A stretch of DNA of 64,000 nucleotides from Candidatus Kinetoplastibacterium oncopeltii TCC290E (lineage in GTDB: Bacteria; Pseudomonadota; Gammaproteobacteria; Burkholderiales; Burkholderiaceae_B): contig NC_020299.1 of NCBI RefSeq assembly GCF_000340865.1, forward strand, positions 1 to 64,000. The letters are read 5' to 3'. This document shows, one piece after another, positions 52,659-63,963 of the stretch; within the stretch, counting starts at the first letter, position 1, and each line of letters starts with the position of its first letter. The notes beneath the pieces are model-generated. The model had not been told where the DNA came from. It was given only the letters and a program-made list of their open reading frames with translations, and ran no database searches. Both the position numbers and the translations under genes were made by a program.

Positions 52659-53204
52659 ATGATAATGTTTTCAACAGTATCTAGAAAGTATGCTGAGGCA
52701 TTATTTTCTGTGATTCAAGATAAAAGCACATCATCTTTGGATTTTTGGTCCTCGGTTCTGGATGATACAACTAAGATTATATCTAACAGTGATGTGGCGC
52801 AATTTATTTCTCACCCTGTTGTTGATAAGCTAGAAAAACTAAAAGTGTTAAAAAGTTTGTTAAGCCCTGAAGTTCCTCGAATGTTTTTCAACCTTTTAGA
52901 ATTACTTATAGAGCGTAACAATTTATTGATGTTGCCTGATATTTCTGAACAGTTTTCAAAATTAAAAAATAATTATGAAGGTGTTGGCATAGCTAAGATT
53001 TTTACTGCATTTTCTTTATCTACAGACCAAGTTAAAAATTTAATTGCAAAACTAGAGAGTCGGACTAGGTTAAAATTAATACCTAAGGTTCTTGTTGATG
53101 AGTCACTTATTTGTGGAGTCAAAATTTTTATTGAAGATAAAGTATTTGATATTTCGGTTAAAAATAGTTTGTCTAAAATGCAAGAGATCTTGACGACTTT
53201 GTAA
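52659..53204 (+). CDS. atpH: ATP synthase F1 subunit delta
   Basis: Delta links F1 to the peripheral stalk. The 181 residues include the OSCP-family SRKYAEALFSVIQD start, FISHPVVDKLEKL, and LIERNNLLMLPDISEQF. A second in-frame ATG lies two codons on. It is 17 bases after atpF. Confidence 0.95.
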   Translation: MIMFSTVSRKYAEALFSVIQDKSTSSLDFWSSVLDDTTKIISNSDVAQFISHPVVDKLEKLKVLKSLLSPEVPRMFFNLLELLIERNNLLMLPDISEQFSKLKNNYEGVGIAKIFTAFSLSTDQVKNLIAKLESRTRLKLIPKVLVDESLICGVKIFIEDKVFDISVKNSLSKMQEILTTL

Positions 53205-53228
53205 AATAGTAAATTTTTAGGAGTTAAT

Positions 53229-54770
53229 ATGCAACTAAATCCCTCAGAGATTAGCGAATTTATAAGAAGACGTATCGAGGGTATGGATTCAGAAATTGAT
53301 GTTCGTACAAGTGGTGTTGTTGTTTCTGTTACCGATGGTATTGCTCGTATCTATGGATTAGCAGATGTTATGCAAGGAGAAATGTTAGAATTTTCTAATA
53401 ATTCTATAGGTCTTGCTCTTAATCTTGAGCGTGATTCTGTAGGAGCTGTTATTTTAGGAGATTATACTGGCATTTCTGAGGGTGATGTAGTTAGAACAAC
53501 AGGACGTATATTAGAGGTTCCTGTCGGGTATGGATTGCGTGGACGTGTAGTTAATGCACTTGGTGAACCTATAGATGGTAGAGGTTCTATAAAATATGAA
53601 TCTACTGATGTTATAGAAAAAGTTGCTCCTGGGGTTATTGATAGACATACTGTTTCTCAACCTCTACAAACAGGTATTAAGTCTATAGATTCTATGGTTC
53701 CTATAGGTAGAGGTCAGCGTGAACTTATTATTGGAGATAGGCAGACAGGTAAGACTAGTGTAGCTATTGATACTATCATCAATCAGAAAAACAGTGGTGT
53801 TACATGTATTTATGTTGCTATTGGTCAAAAAGCAGCTTCGATTAATAATGTTGTGAGAAAATTAGAAGAGCATGGTGCTTTAGCATATACCATTATAGTT
53901 GCTGCTACTGCTTCTGACTCTGCTGCTATGCAATATATAGCTCCATATGCAGGTTGCACTATGGGAGAATATTTTAGAGATAGAGGAGAGGATGCACTTA
54001 TAGTTTACGATGATCTAACTAAGCAAGCATGGGCGTATAGACAAATATCATTATTATTGAAACGACCTCCTGGTAGAGAAGCGTATCCAGGGGATGTATT
54101 TTATTTGCATTCTCGACTTCTTGAGAGAGCTGCAAGGGTCAGTGAAAGTTATGTCGAAAAATTTACAAATGGTATAGTTAAAAATAAAACTGGTTCTTTA
54201 ACTGCTTTACCTATAATTGAAACTCAAGCTGGCGATGTTTCAGCATTTGTCCCAACAAATGTTATTTCAATAACTGACGGACAGATATTTTTGGAAACTG
54301 ATTTGTTCAATGCAGGTGTTAGACCAGCTATCAACGCTGGTATTTCTGTGTCTAGGGTAGGTGGAGCTGCTCAAACAAAAATTATAAAGAAATTGTCTGG
54401 TGGAATCAGAACTGATCTAGCACAGTACAGAGAATTAGCTGCTTTTTCTCAATTTTCTTCTGATCTGGATGAGGCAACGCGTCGTCAATTAGATAGAGGC
54501 AAGAGAGTAGTTGAATTACTTAAACAGCCACAATATCATCCATTAAAAGTATGGGAACAAGCTGTATTATTATTCTCATTGAATAGAGGTTTTATGGATG
54601 ATGTCAATGTTCAGGACATTAATTTATTTGAGATATTCATAAAAGATTTCTTGGAAAAGAATTATTCTTCACTTATTAGTAGAATTGAAGATAGTAAAGA
54701 TTTATGTCAAAAAAATGAAGAAGACTTATCTTTGGCTATTCAAGATTTTAAAAAACATAATAATTTTTAA
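53229..54770 (+). CDS. atpA: ATP synthase F1 subunit alpha
   Basis: Alpha is the non-catalytic nucleotide-binding subunit of the F1 hexamer. The 513 residues show Walker A GDRQTGKT (169-176), [35 protein letters not shown] and [23 protein letters not shown]. Length is as in E. coli. Confidence 0.98.
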   Translation: MQLNPSEISEFIRRRIEGMDSEIDVRTSGVVVSVTDGIARIYGLADVMQGEMLEFSNNSIGLALNLERDSVGAVILGDYTGISEGDVVRTTGRILEVPVGYGLRGRVVNALGEPIDGRGSIKYESTDVIEKVAPGVIDRHTVSQPLQTGIKSIDSMVPIGRGQRELIIGDRQTGKTSVAIDTIINQKNSGVTCIYVAIGQKAASINNVVRKLEEHGALAYTIIVAATASDSAAMQYIAPYAGCTMGEYFRDRGEDALIVYDDLTKQAWAYRQISLLLKRPPGREAYPGDVFYLHSRLLERAARVSESYVEKFTNGIVKNKTGSLTALPIIETQAGDVSAFVPTNVISITDGQIFLETDLFNAGVRPAINAGISVSRVGGAAQTKIIKKLSGGIRTDLAQYRELAAFSQFSSDLDEATRRQLDRGKRVVELLKQPQYHPLKVWEQAVLLFSLNRGFMDDVNVQDINLFEIFIKDFLEKNYSSLISRIEDSKDLCQKNEEDLSLAIQDFKKHNNF

Positions 54771-54804
54771 TTGATTTTATTAGTCTTTTGATTAGGAAAT
54801 ATCA

Positions 54805-55704
54805 ATGCCAGGGATTAAAGAAATTCGTAGTAAGATTAAGAGTGTGCAGAGTACTAGTAAAATTACTAGAGCCATGGAAATGGTTGCTGCTTCTAAAATG
54901 AGAAAAGCTCAAGATAGAATGAAAATATTCCGTCCATATGCTAGTAATATGCGTAGGATGGCTGTTCACCTTATGCAAGGAAACCCTGAATATTCGCATT
55001 CTTATTTGATTGAAAGAAAAACGTCTGCTGTTGGGATAATTTTAGTTTCTACAGATAAGGGTTTATGTGGAGGAATGAATACTAACATCAGTAGATTAGT
55101 TTTATCTAAAATTCAAGAATTTAGTAAGAACGATATAGAGGTGTATACTTCTGCATTTGGTCAGAAAGGACTCAATTTGCTTACTAGAATAGGTAGTAAT
55201 TTATTATCACAAGAGACACATCTTGGAGATATTCCTGACATTAGTAGATTGTTACCTGTTCTGGATGTACAGTTAAAAGCTTATATAGATGGCAAAATAG
55301 ATTCTCTATATGTGGCTTCAACTAGATTTGTTAATACAATGAGACAGGAGCCTATATTTTTGAGACTTCTACCATTGTCAACAAATTTATATGATCCATA
55401 TCATGAAACTGATAGTCAGTTTCCTATTGCTGATACAAACGTTTATAATTGGGATTATATTTATGAACCAGATGCTAAAACAGTAATAGATAATCTCTTA
55501 GATCGTTATGTAGATTGTTTGTTATATCAAGCTATAGTTGAAAATATGGCTTCAGAACATTCTGCAAGAATGGTTGCAATGAAAGCAGCCTCCGATAATG
55601 CAAAAAGAGTTATTGACGATTTGCAAATGATATATAACAAAAATCGTCAGACTGCGATTACTAAAGAAATTTCTGAAATCGTCAGCGGTGCATCGGCTGT
55701 TTGA
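54805..55704 (+). CDS. atpG: ATP synthase F1 subunit gamma
   Basis: Gamma is the rotating central shaft. Two terminal coiled-coil helices bracket the protein: MPGIKEIRSKIKSVQSTSKI at the start and ASDNAKRVIDDLQMIYNKNR near the end. STDKGLCGGMNTN marks the conserved middle. It is 299 residues. Confidence 0.97.
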   Translation: MPGIKEIRSKIKSVQSTSKITRAMEMVAASKMRKAQDRMKIFRPYASNMRRMAVHLMQGNPEYSHSYLIERKTSAVGIILVSTDKGLCGGMNTNISRLVLSKIQEFSKNDIEVYTSAFGQKGLNLLTRIGSNLLSQETHLGDIPDISRLLPVLDVQLKAYIDGKIDSLYVASTRFVNTMRQEPIFLRLLPLSTNLYDPYHETDSQFPIADTNVYNWDYIYEPDAKTVIDNLLDRYVDCLLYQAIVENMASEHSARMVAMKAASDNAKRVIDDLQMIYNKNRQTAITKEISEIVSGASAV

Positions 55705-55736
55705 ACTATGCTTAAGTATAAATATTCTTATAGTAA

Positions 55737-57149
<1,413 letters not shown>

Positions 57150-57155
57150 TTCGTT

Positions 57156-57581
57156 ATGAGTAATCATATCAATGTTAATATTGTTAGCCTATCAGAATTA
57201 TTATTTTCAGGTGAGGCTAAGTTTGTTTTATTACCAGCTGAATTCGGAGATATAGGTGTATTGCCTGGTCATGTTCCTTTAATATCACTTATTCGTACGG
57301 GCATGCTAAAAGTAATTTGTCCAGATGATACAGAGCATAATATTTTTGTGGCTGGTGGTATATTAGAAGTTCAGCCCAAAGAGGTGACTGTGTTAGCAGA
57401 CACAGCTGTTATGGCTACAGAATTAAACGAGGCAAAAATTATAGAAGCTCGCAAGAAAACTGAAGAAGTTTTGAGAAATATCAAGGATAGAGCCGATATC
57501 ACGAGTGTTGAAATGGAATTGAATATGCTTGCAGTACAGGCAAAAACAGTTCGTAAGTTTGGTAAGGCTAGAGTATACTGA
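57156..57581 (+). CDS. atpC: ATP synthase F1 subunit epsilon
   Basis: Epsilon is part of the rotor and can inhibit ATP hydrolysis. The 141 residues form an N-terminal beta-sandwich (LPAEFGDIGVLPGHVPLISLI, FVAGGILEVQPKEVTVLADTA) and a C-terminal helical hairpin. It completes the operon order I-a-c-b-delta-alpha-gamma-beta-epsilon. Confidence 0.96.
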   Translation: MSNHINVNIVSLSELLFSGEAKFVLLPAEFGDIGVLPGHVPLISLIRTGMLKVICPDDTEHNIFVAGGILEVQPKEVTVLADTAVMATELNEAKIIEARKKTEEVLRNIKDRADITSVEMELNMLAVQAKTVRKFGKARVY

Positions 57582-57627
57582 TTCTAATCCTAGCTTCATA
57601 TTGATTTATAAAAGGTGGTATTCCCAT

Positions 57628-58692
57628 ATGTTGAAAAATGATATTTTATTGCGTTCTTTATTCCGTGAACATGTTGAGTATACTCCAATTTGGCTAATGA
57701 GGCAGGCTGGCAGATACCTACCTGAGTATAGAAAGATAAGAGAACTTGCCGGATCTTTTATGAATCTATTAACCAATCCAGAATACGCTTGTGAAGTTAC
57801 TCTTCAACCTTTGAAAAGGTATAACCTGGATGCTGTTATATTATTTTCAGATATTCTTACTGTTCCGAATGCTATGGGTCTTGGTTTGAATTTTACTGAC
57901 GGATTAGGTCCTATTTTTTCTCGCAAAATAAGAACAGAGGATGATATAAGAAGGTTTTTGTCCGTTCCAGATATGAATTCTTTAAGTTATGTTTTTGATA
58001 CTATAAATTTAGTAAATAATGAACTAAAACAAAAAGTACCTCTTATAGGGTTTTCCGGAAGCCCATGGACTTTAGCATGCTATATGATAGAGGGTCAATC
58101 ATCTAAGGATTTTAGCAATATAAAAAAGATGCTTTATTCAAGACCTGATTTATTGCATAAGATATTAGAAATAAATACTGACGCTATTATTCAGTATCTA
58201 AATTTGCAAATTGCTGCTGGTGTAGATGCTGTTATGCTATTTGATACTTGGGGAGGTATTCTTACTAGCACAGCTTTTAAAGATTTTTCCTTAGCATATA
58301 ACAAAAAAATATTTGACAGTCTAAATAGAATAGTTGGAGATAAAAAGATTCCAGTAGTTAGTTTCACGAAGGGCGGTTCTTTGTGGCTGAAAGATATAGT
58401 CAAAAGTGGTTGTGATGCCATAGGATTGGATTGGACTATTGATATGTCTGAGGCTAGACATATTATATCGGATACTGTTGCCTTGCAGGGAAATCTAGAC
58501 CCATTAGCATTATTGGGGGATCACGGTTTATTGAGATCAGAAGCTAGAAATATCATAGAATCATTTGGTTTTGTAGGCAATGGTGGTCATGTTTTTAATA
58601 TTGGTCATGGATTAACTCCTAATACAGATCCATATGCTGTATCAGAGTTGATCGAAGAAGTTCATGCTTATAGCAGATTATTCCACGTGTAG
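57628..58692 (+). CDS. hemE: Uroporphyrinogen decarboxylase
   Basis: HemE decarboxylates uroporphyrinogen III to coproporphyrinogen III in heme synthesis. Motifs are PIWLMRQAGRYLPEYR near the start, ILFSDILTVPNAMGLGL, GFSGSPWTLACYMIEG and HVFNIGHGLTPNTDP. The ATG at 57628 has AAGGTGG about 9 bases upstream. The frame is open further back into atpC but that part is not homologous. Symbiont heme synthesis supplying a heme-requiring host is known for trypanosomatid symbionts. Confidence 0.96.
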   Translation: MLKNDILLRSLFREHVEYTPIWLMRQAGRYLPEYRKIRELAGSFMNLLTNPEYACEVTLQPLKRYNLDAVILFSDILTVPNAMGLGLNFTDGLGPIFSRKIRTEDDIRRFLSVPDMNSLSYVFDTINLVNNELKQKVPLIGFSGSPWTLACYMIEGQSSKDFSNIKKMLYSRPDLLHKILEINTDAIIQYLNLQIAAGVDAVMLFDTWGGILTSTAFKDFSLAYNKKIFDSLNRIVGDKKIPVVSFTKGGSLWLKDIVKSGCDAIGLDWTIDMSEARHIISDTVALQGNLDPLALLGDHGLLRSEARNIIESFGFVGNGGHVFNIGHGLTPNTDPYAVSELIEEVHAYSRLFHV

Positions 58693-58721
58693 ATTGTTAA
58701 TATTGTTGTGTTTATAACAAG

Positions 58722-58747
58722 ATATTAAACATATATATGTTTAATAT
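58722..58747. repeat. Perfect 26-bp palindrome after hemE
   Basis: The left arm ATATTAAACATAT is followed directly by its exact reverse complement. It lies 29 bases after the hemE stop and could form the 3' hairpin of the ATP synthase-hemE transcript. No U-run follows. Confidence 0.85.
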
Positions 58748-58854
58748 AATTATTTCTTGTAAATTTTAAAATGTAATAACGATTTGAATTTTAATAAATA
58801 AATTATTTGATATTATTTTTGCTTATTCTACTATATTTTTTCAAGATTATTTTT

Positions 58855-58911
58855 CCTAGATATGAGTAGCTTCTCCACAAAGTTATACACAGAAGAATAC
58901 ATATATCTAGG
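58855..58911 (+). promoter_or_regulatory. Two DnaA-box-like sites within an inverted repeat
   Basis: TTATACACA (58883-58891) fits the DnaA-box consensus TTATNCACA exactly. TTCTCCACA (58871-58879) differs from TTATCCACA at one base. Both are in the same direction and start 12 bases apart. They are flanked by CCTAGATAT (58855-58863) and its exact reverse complement ATATCTAGG (58903-58911). A role in replication or in DnaA control of priA is possible but unproven. Confidence 0.5.
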
Positions 58912-58983
58912 TAATTTCTACATTTAGATTTATTATCATTTTTCTAAAGTCTTATAATCAATTATTTCTTTTATATTAATTAA

Positions 58984-61083
58984 ATGCCAATTCAAAATAA
59001 ATTATCAATTTCTTATAATTGGTTATGTGTAGCATTAAATTTGCCATTATTTTCCATTTTTGATTACAAAAGTATTAACATTATTAATGTAGGTTCTAGA
59101 GTAGTTGTCCCTTTTGGAAAAAGGACTTTAATAGGAATAGTAATTAAAATTCTAGAGAAACCTTCTATAGATGCATCTTATGTCAAAGAAGTTTTAGAAA
59201 TCTTAGATGATTTACCTCCATTTCCTCAAGATTGGCTAAAATTGCTCGAATTCACCGCTGATTACTATCAAAGACCTTTGGGAAATGTTATGTTCTCTGT
59301 AATACCATTACCATTGAGAAGTTTATCTTCATATAGAGGGAAACGCACATTAGGTGGTCCTATTGTTAAGTTAGGTAAGTCAGATGATAAAATGTCACCA
59401 TTAATCATATTACCATCAATAAAAAAATATGATGCAATATTAAATGATGAGCAAAAGAAGGCTGTATCTATAATAAATTCATTAAAAGAATTTAAGGCAA
59501 TTTTATTGTATGGAATAACAGGTAGTGGGAAAACAGAGGTTTATCTTAGAGCTGCTCGTAATATATTGCAAAACTCCAATAAGCAAATATTATTTTTAAT
59601 TCCTGAGATAAATTTAACACCACAATTAGAAAAATCTGTGAGAGATAGTCTTGCCGGTATTGTAAATTATGAAGATATATTAGTAATGCATAGTAAACTT
59701 ACTATGAAATCAAAATTAGACGTTTGGTACAGAGTACAGTGTTCTAAGGCTAGAGTTCTATTGGGTACAAGAATGTCTATATTTGCTCCATTCAATAATA
59801 TAGGTTTAATAGTTATAGATGAAGAGCATGATACTTCTTATAAACAACAAAATGGATTAAGATATTCAGCTAGGGATTTAGGAGTATGGAGAGCTCGTCA
59901 TTTAAATATTCCAATAATTTTAGGATCAGCAACTCCTTCATTAGAGACATGGAATAATGCAATAATAGGTCACTATTTGCGTATTTATTTGAAAAAAAAA
60001 GCAAGAGACTTCAGTCAGAATGATATAAAACTAGTAAATACCAAGAAATTTCGTCCTAATAATGGTTTAACAGCTCCTTTGATAGAGGCTATAAAAGATC
60101 GTTTGAAAAAGAAAGAGCAATCTTTAATTTTTATTAATAGAAGAGGTTATTCACCAGTATTTTGTTGCTTTTCCTGTGATTGGATTAGTAAGTGCCCTAG
60201 ATGTACAGCTTTTACTGTTTTACATAATACTTCAAATAATGAAAGTAGGCTACAATGTCATCATTGTGGTTACTGTATGATATCTCCGTTATCTTGTCCA
60301 GAGTGTGGAGATCAGGATTTGAGGCCTATAGGTAGTGGTACTCAAAGAGTGGAGGAAGCTTTAATAGGATTGTTTCCTAATGCTAATATAGTCAGGATAG
60401 ATGCTGATAGCACAAAATGTAAAGGAAGTCTATCTTCTTTATTAAATGATGTAAATAACGGCAATGTCGATATATTAATTGGTACACAAATGCTTGCAAA
60501 GGGACATGATTTTTTAAGGGTAAGTTTGGTAGGAGTAATTAATTCTGATGCTATGATTTTCTGTCAAAATTTTCGTGCCCCAGAACATTTATTTTCTCAG
60601 TTGATGCAAGTTTCTGGAAGAGCTGGACGCCATTTAAATGGAGGAGAGGTTCTTATACAAACTTCTTTCCCTGAGCATATGATCTATAAATTTGTTATAA
60701 ATCAAGATTATGATGGTTTTGCTAAATATTCATTAAATCTAAGATCAATAGCAAATCTTCCACCATACTCATATCAAGCATTATTGAGTGTTGAGTCAAA
60801 AAATCTAAGAATTGCAATGGATTTCTTGCATAAATCTAAAAATATAATAAAAGAAAAAGTTTCTTTTGAGTTTAACTATTTATCAGATATAACTTGTTAT
60901 GATCCAATTCCATCCAGAATAGTACGTATTGCAGATATTGAACGTGCTCAGATGTTAGTAGAAGGGAAACATAGATCATTATTAATAACTTTTCTAAAAG
61001 TATGGCTGAGGCATATCAGTAGATTACCAAATAATAAAAATAAAATTAAGTGGTATATAGAGGTAGACCCATTAGAGATTTAA
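58984..61083 (+). CDS. priA: Primosomal replication-restart helicase PriA
   Basis: PriA reloads the replisome at stalled forks. The 699 residues have an N-terminal DNA-binding part, helicase Walker A GITGSGKTEVYL from about 177, the DEEH motif in VIDEEHDTSYKQQ, LGSATPSLET, and paired zinc-binding Cys clusters (CCFSCDWISKCPRC, CHHCGYC, CPECGD) in the middle. ILIGTQMLAKGHDF and QVSGRAGR follow. It is convergent with the next gene. Confidence 0.96.
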   Translation: MPIQNKLSISYNWLCVALNLPLFSIFDYKSINIINVGSRVVVPFGKRTLIGIVIKILEKPSIDASYVKEVLEILDDLPPFPQDWLKLLEFTADYYQRPLGNVMFSVIPLPLRSLSSYRGKRTLGGPIVKLGKSDDKMSPLIILPSIKKYDAILNDEQKKAVSIINSLKEFKAILLYGITGSGKTEVYLRAARNILQNSNKQILFLIPEINLTPQLEKSVRDSLAGIVNYEDILVMHSKLTMKSKLDVWYRVQCSKARVLLGTRMSIFAPFNNIGLIVIDEEHDTSYKQQNGLRYSARDLGVWRARHLNIPIILGSATPSLETWNNAIIGHYLRIYLKKKARDFSQNDIKLVNTKKFRPNNGLTAPLIEAIKDRLKKKEQSLIFINRRGYSPVFCCFSCDWISKCPRCTAFTVLHNTSNNESRLQCHHCGYCMISPLSCPECGDQDLRPIGSGTQRVEEALIGLFPNANIVRIDADSTKCKGSLSSLLNDVNNGNVDILIGTQMLAKGHDFLRVSLVGVINSDAMIFCQNFRAPEHLFSQLMQVSGRAGRHLNGGEVLIQTSFPEHMIYKFVINQDYDGFAKYSLNLRSIANLPPYSYQALLSVESKNLRIAMDFLHKSKNIIKEKVSFEFNYLSDITCYDPIPSRIVRIADIERAQMLVEGKHRSLLITFLKVWLRHISRLPNNKNKIKWYIEVDPLEI

Positions 61084-61099
61084 TTACTGTAAAAATTAA

Positions 61100-61966
61100 C
61101 TACTTGTAGGTTATATTGTTTCGTATTTTTCGAGCTTGGTCTGCTATTTCATTTGCAGTTAATCCTATAGGTCCTATATTTTCTTTAGATAGATTTTCTG
61201 ATGCTTTTCCATGTAGCCAAACAGCTCCCAATATAGCTTGCTTCAAACATAGTTTTTGTGATATTAAACTACCTATCATCCCTGCTAGTACATCACCTGT
61301 TCCGGAAGAAGCAAGTCCTGGGTTTCCTGTTGTATTGCGAAATACTATACGATCAAAAGGAGAACATATCAGAGTGTTTTTACCTTTTAAAACTACCCAT
61401 GATTTAAAATTTTTAGATAATATTCTTACTGCATCTAGTCTATTTTCTTGTATTCTTTGTGTTGAGCAATTTAATAATCTAGCAGCTTCTGACGGGTGTG
61501 GTGTTAATATTACTTTGTTACTTTCATAATTCGAAATTGGAATAGTAAATTCTTTACAAGCTAGCATATTCAATGCATCTGCATCCAAAACAATTGTTGC
61601 TCCTTTATTCAATAAAAATATTTCATCAATTAATTTCCGTGACAATTCAGATTGTCCTAATCCGCAACCTACAACCCATGTATCGACTTTGATCTGATAT
61701 TTTAACCAGTAATTAGCTGTATTTATCATTAATTCTGGTTGCATAAAATCAACTGATATAGGTGATTTTTTATTAGCAAATCCAATTAATACTTTGCCTG
61801 CACCAAGTTTTAGAGCAGCTCGTCCTGCGAGCAATACAGAACCAGACATGCCATTACTACCACCAATGATCCCAACTGTCCCGTGATCACCTTTATTACT
61901 ATTCAGGTTTCTTTTTTTGAATAATTCTGGTAAATTTTCAATATTAATATTAATTAGTTTGTGCAT
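61100..61966 (-). CDS. nnrD: ADP-dependent NAD(P)H-hydrate dehydratase
   Basis: NnrD repairs hydrated NAD(P)H damaged by heat or enzyme side reactions. It is a ribokinase-like fold of about 288 residues with GDHGTVGIIGGSNGMSGSVLLAGRAALKLGAG, VVGCGLGQS, ILTPHPSEAARLL, VVLKGKNTLI and the catalytic region GNPGLASSGTGDVLAGMIG. The epimerase domain (NnrE), fused in E. coli, is absent. The ATG at 61966 starts MHKLININI; an upstream ATG at 61993 adds nine unmatched residues. Confidence 0.9.
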   Translation of the reverse strand: MHKLININIENLPELFKKRNLNSNKGDHGTVGIIGGSNGMSGSVLLAGRAALKLGAGKVLIGFANKKSPISVDFMQPELMINTANYWLKYQIKVDTWVVGCGLGQSELSRKLIDEIFLLNKGATIVLDADALNMLACKEFTIPISNYESNKVILTPHPSEAARLLNCSTQRIQENRLDAVRILSKNFKSWVVLKGKNTLICSPFDRIVFRNTTGNPGLASSGTGDVLAGMIGSLISQKLCLKQAILGAVWLHGKASENLSKENIGPIGLTANEIADQARKIRNNITYK

Positions 61967-62024
61967 TATTCTTATGCGATTATATTTAAACAAATAAAAG
62001 TTATTTATAGTATCTTATTTTATT

Positions 62025-62099
62025 GCATCCGTAGTTCAATGGATAGAATGTGAGTTTCCGAAGCTCTTGATGCAGGTTCAATTCCTGTCGGATGCGCCA
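62025..62099 (+). tRNA. tRNA-Arg (anticodon CCG)
   Basis: This is a 75-nt cloverleaf with encoded CCA. The acceptor GCATCCG pairs perfectly with CGGATGC. The D-arm is TAGTTCAATGGATAGAA, the anticodon loop TTCCGAA, and the T-arm AGGTTCAATTCCT. It reads CGG, a rare codon in this A+T-rich genome. The anticodon stem has a G-T pair and one weak outer pair. Confidence 0.95.
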
Positions 62100-62114
62100 A
62101 AGATTTTTGATTTT

Positions 62115-63725
62115 TTAATTTCGATTATTGTCATTAAAATGTTTACTAAGGTCGTTTTGTAAAGATTTAACATATTCCTCAAAATTTATTTCACTTTTTC
62201 CCTCTAATGAGGAAAAATCCTCATGAGATTTAATAGCATTTTCTTTATATTTATCATGATTTGAATCTGTTTTTTCTTTTAAAACAGATGAATGATATTT
62301 ACTTATCCCTAATGAATATTCTGCCAAAGATATTTTTTTATCTCTTAGATCTCTAATAATCTTTGCAGATGGAGTAAGGTCTTGGTCATTTACTTTTTTA
62401 AGTTGATTTAATACTGAATCGTAATGTAAATTTTTATTAGTTTCTTTATCCAATAAAGAAGCAACATCTCCTATTTTAGTAATTAATTCAGTAGAAAATT
62501 GTTTTAATGGAACAGTTGAACCTTTCTTCTTGATTAGTAAGCTTGGCTCTCTTCCTCTGTACGCGACATTTGAAAAATTTTCATAGTGTTCTTTATACTC
62601 ATTTTTAATGAATATAGGACTATCTTCAATTGCACAAAATAATAGAAAAGAATCTAAAAAACGACAAGTTTCTATACTGATTCCTATAGAAGATTCTAAG
62701 TCAATGTCCAGACATCTTACTTCAACATATTGAACCCCATTCTGTTTTAAACCATTTATAAGCCGATCATTATTATTAATAGAGCATTTAGGTCTTATCA
62801 TGGAATAGTATTCGTTCTCAATCTGAAGTATATTAGTATTTAATTGTATCCAATCTTCTCCGTAATTAGTTCCAATATTTTGGTACCCAGGCCAGGGCTT
62901 CATTATAGCTTCATATAGCCCTGTAAGGAACTCTTCCAAGTTGTTGTAAGATATATCTAGCTTAGATTGAACTTTGCTATAGTAGCCAAGCTTGCTTACT
63001 CTTAGACTAGTTGCATAAGGCAAATAGACAGTCTTGCTATCTATTTTAGCAAGATCATCTATATTGATGTTATTTTTTATCAAATCAACAGATATTGCTG
63101 GCGTTGATCCAAATAAATATACTATCAACCAGGAGTATCTTATGAAATTACGCATTAAATTAAAATAACATTGACTATTAAAATTTTTCTGATTTTTATC
63201 TTTACAGTTTAAGTTTTCTAATATTTCATTATTTAAAGAAAAATTATAATGAAGTCCTGATATGCATTGCATTTTCCTTCCATAGCGTTTTGCTAGGCCT
63301 TTCCTATATACATGCTTATACATACCTATGTTGTTTTTCCCAAACCATGCTATTGGTATTTCACTATCTTTTTTTGAAGATAGTTCTGGTATTGAATTGT
63401 GCCATAGCATTTCATTATTCAGTGAGCTATAAACGAAATTATGTATGCTAGTAAGTTCTTTTATCAAAGAATCAACAGAATTATTAGTTCCTGTAATAAG
63501 TTCTAATAATGCTTCTGAGTAATCAGTTGTTACATTTTTATTAGTTAAAGATGATCCTAATGTATGTGGATGAGGCAGATTAGACAAATCTCCGTAATAA
63601 TTAACCCTTAATGCCTCTCTTTCTATTCCTCGTAAGATTTTTGAAGAAAGATTTTTAATATCTTGAAGTAAATTGATGTTATTAGGTATTAGACGTTGTA
63701 TGTCATGCATATTTGAATTTTTCAT
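62115..63725 (-). CDS. gshA: Glutamate-cysteine ligase
   Basis: GshA makes gamma-glutamylcysteine, the first step of glutathione synthesis. The 536 residues are of the E. coli-type (GshA family 1), with LRGIEREALRVN, TTDYSEALLELIT, ISGLHYNFSLN, FGSTPAIS, YATSLRVSKLGY and YVEVRCLDIDL. The C-terminal 50 residues are Lys/Asn/Ser-rich. It is divergent from the last partial frame. gshB is not in the window. Confidence 0.95.
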   Translation of the reverse strand: MKNSNMHDIQRLIPNNINLLQDIKNLSSKILRGIEREALRVNYYGDLSNLPHPHTLGSSLTNKNVTTDYSEALLELITGTNNSVDSLIKELTSIHNFVYSSLNNEMLWHNSIPELSSKKDSEIPIAWFGKNNIGMYKHVYRKGLAKRYGRKMQCISGLHYNFSLNNEILENLNCKDKNQKNFNSQCYFNLMRNFIRYSWLIVYLFGSTPAISVDLIKNNINIDDLAKIDSKTVYLPYATSLRVSKLGYYSKVQSKLDISYNNLEEFLTGLYEAIMKPWPGYQNIGTNYGEDWIQLNTNILQIENEYYSMIRPKCSINNNDRLINGLKQNGVQYVEVRCLDIDLESSIGISIETCRFLDSFLLFCAIEDSPIFIKNEYKEHYENFSNVAYRGREPSLLIKKKGSTVPLKQFSTELITKIGDVASLLDKETNKNLHYDSVLNQLKKVNDQDLTPSAKIIRDLRDKKISLAEYSLGISKYHSSVLKEKTDSNHDKYKENAIKSHEDFSSLEGKSEINFEEYVKSLQNDLSKHFNDNNRN

Positions 63726-63963
63726 TGTTAGTATTTCATTTATATTGATAAGTTGATTGCATCATAATTCAAAAAAATACTTGTCAGTTTATAACTATTA
63801 TCTATTAACTATATTTAATAATCCCATTATATCTTATAAAGATTTTATAGTGGCATTTTATCAAAAGAGTATAGAATACCTAATTTGTATGAATTTTAAC
63901 TTTTTTAAAAGGATAATCAATTTTCTAAATATTATATTTAGTTTATTGATAAGAAGAAATTAT
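63726..63963. other. Divergent A+T-rich region upstream of gshA
   Basis: This 238-base spacer contains no gene. It should carry the gshA promoter on the minus strand and, if the plus-strand frame at the end is real, a promoter for it. No hexamer pair is convincing. Confidence 0.4.

Larger units (their letters stand above)
58693..58983. other. Non-coding gap between hemE and priA
   Basis: This is 291 bases of very A+T-rich DNA with no gene. It holds a 26-bp palindrome just after hemE and, nearer priA, two DnaA-box-like sequences flanked by an inverted repeat; each is listed separately. Confidence 0.6.

Noticed and set aside
57529-57627. A longer HemE starting inside atpC
   Set aside because: The added 33 residues are not homologous to HemE, and the ATG at 57628 has a strong AAGGTGG ribosome site.
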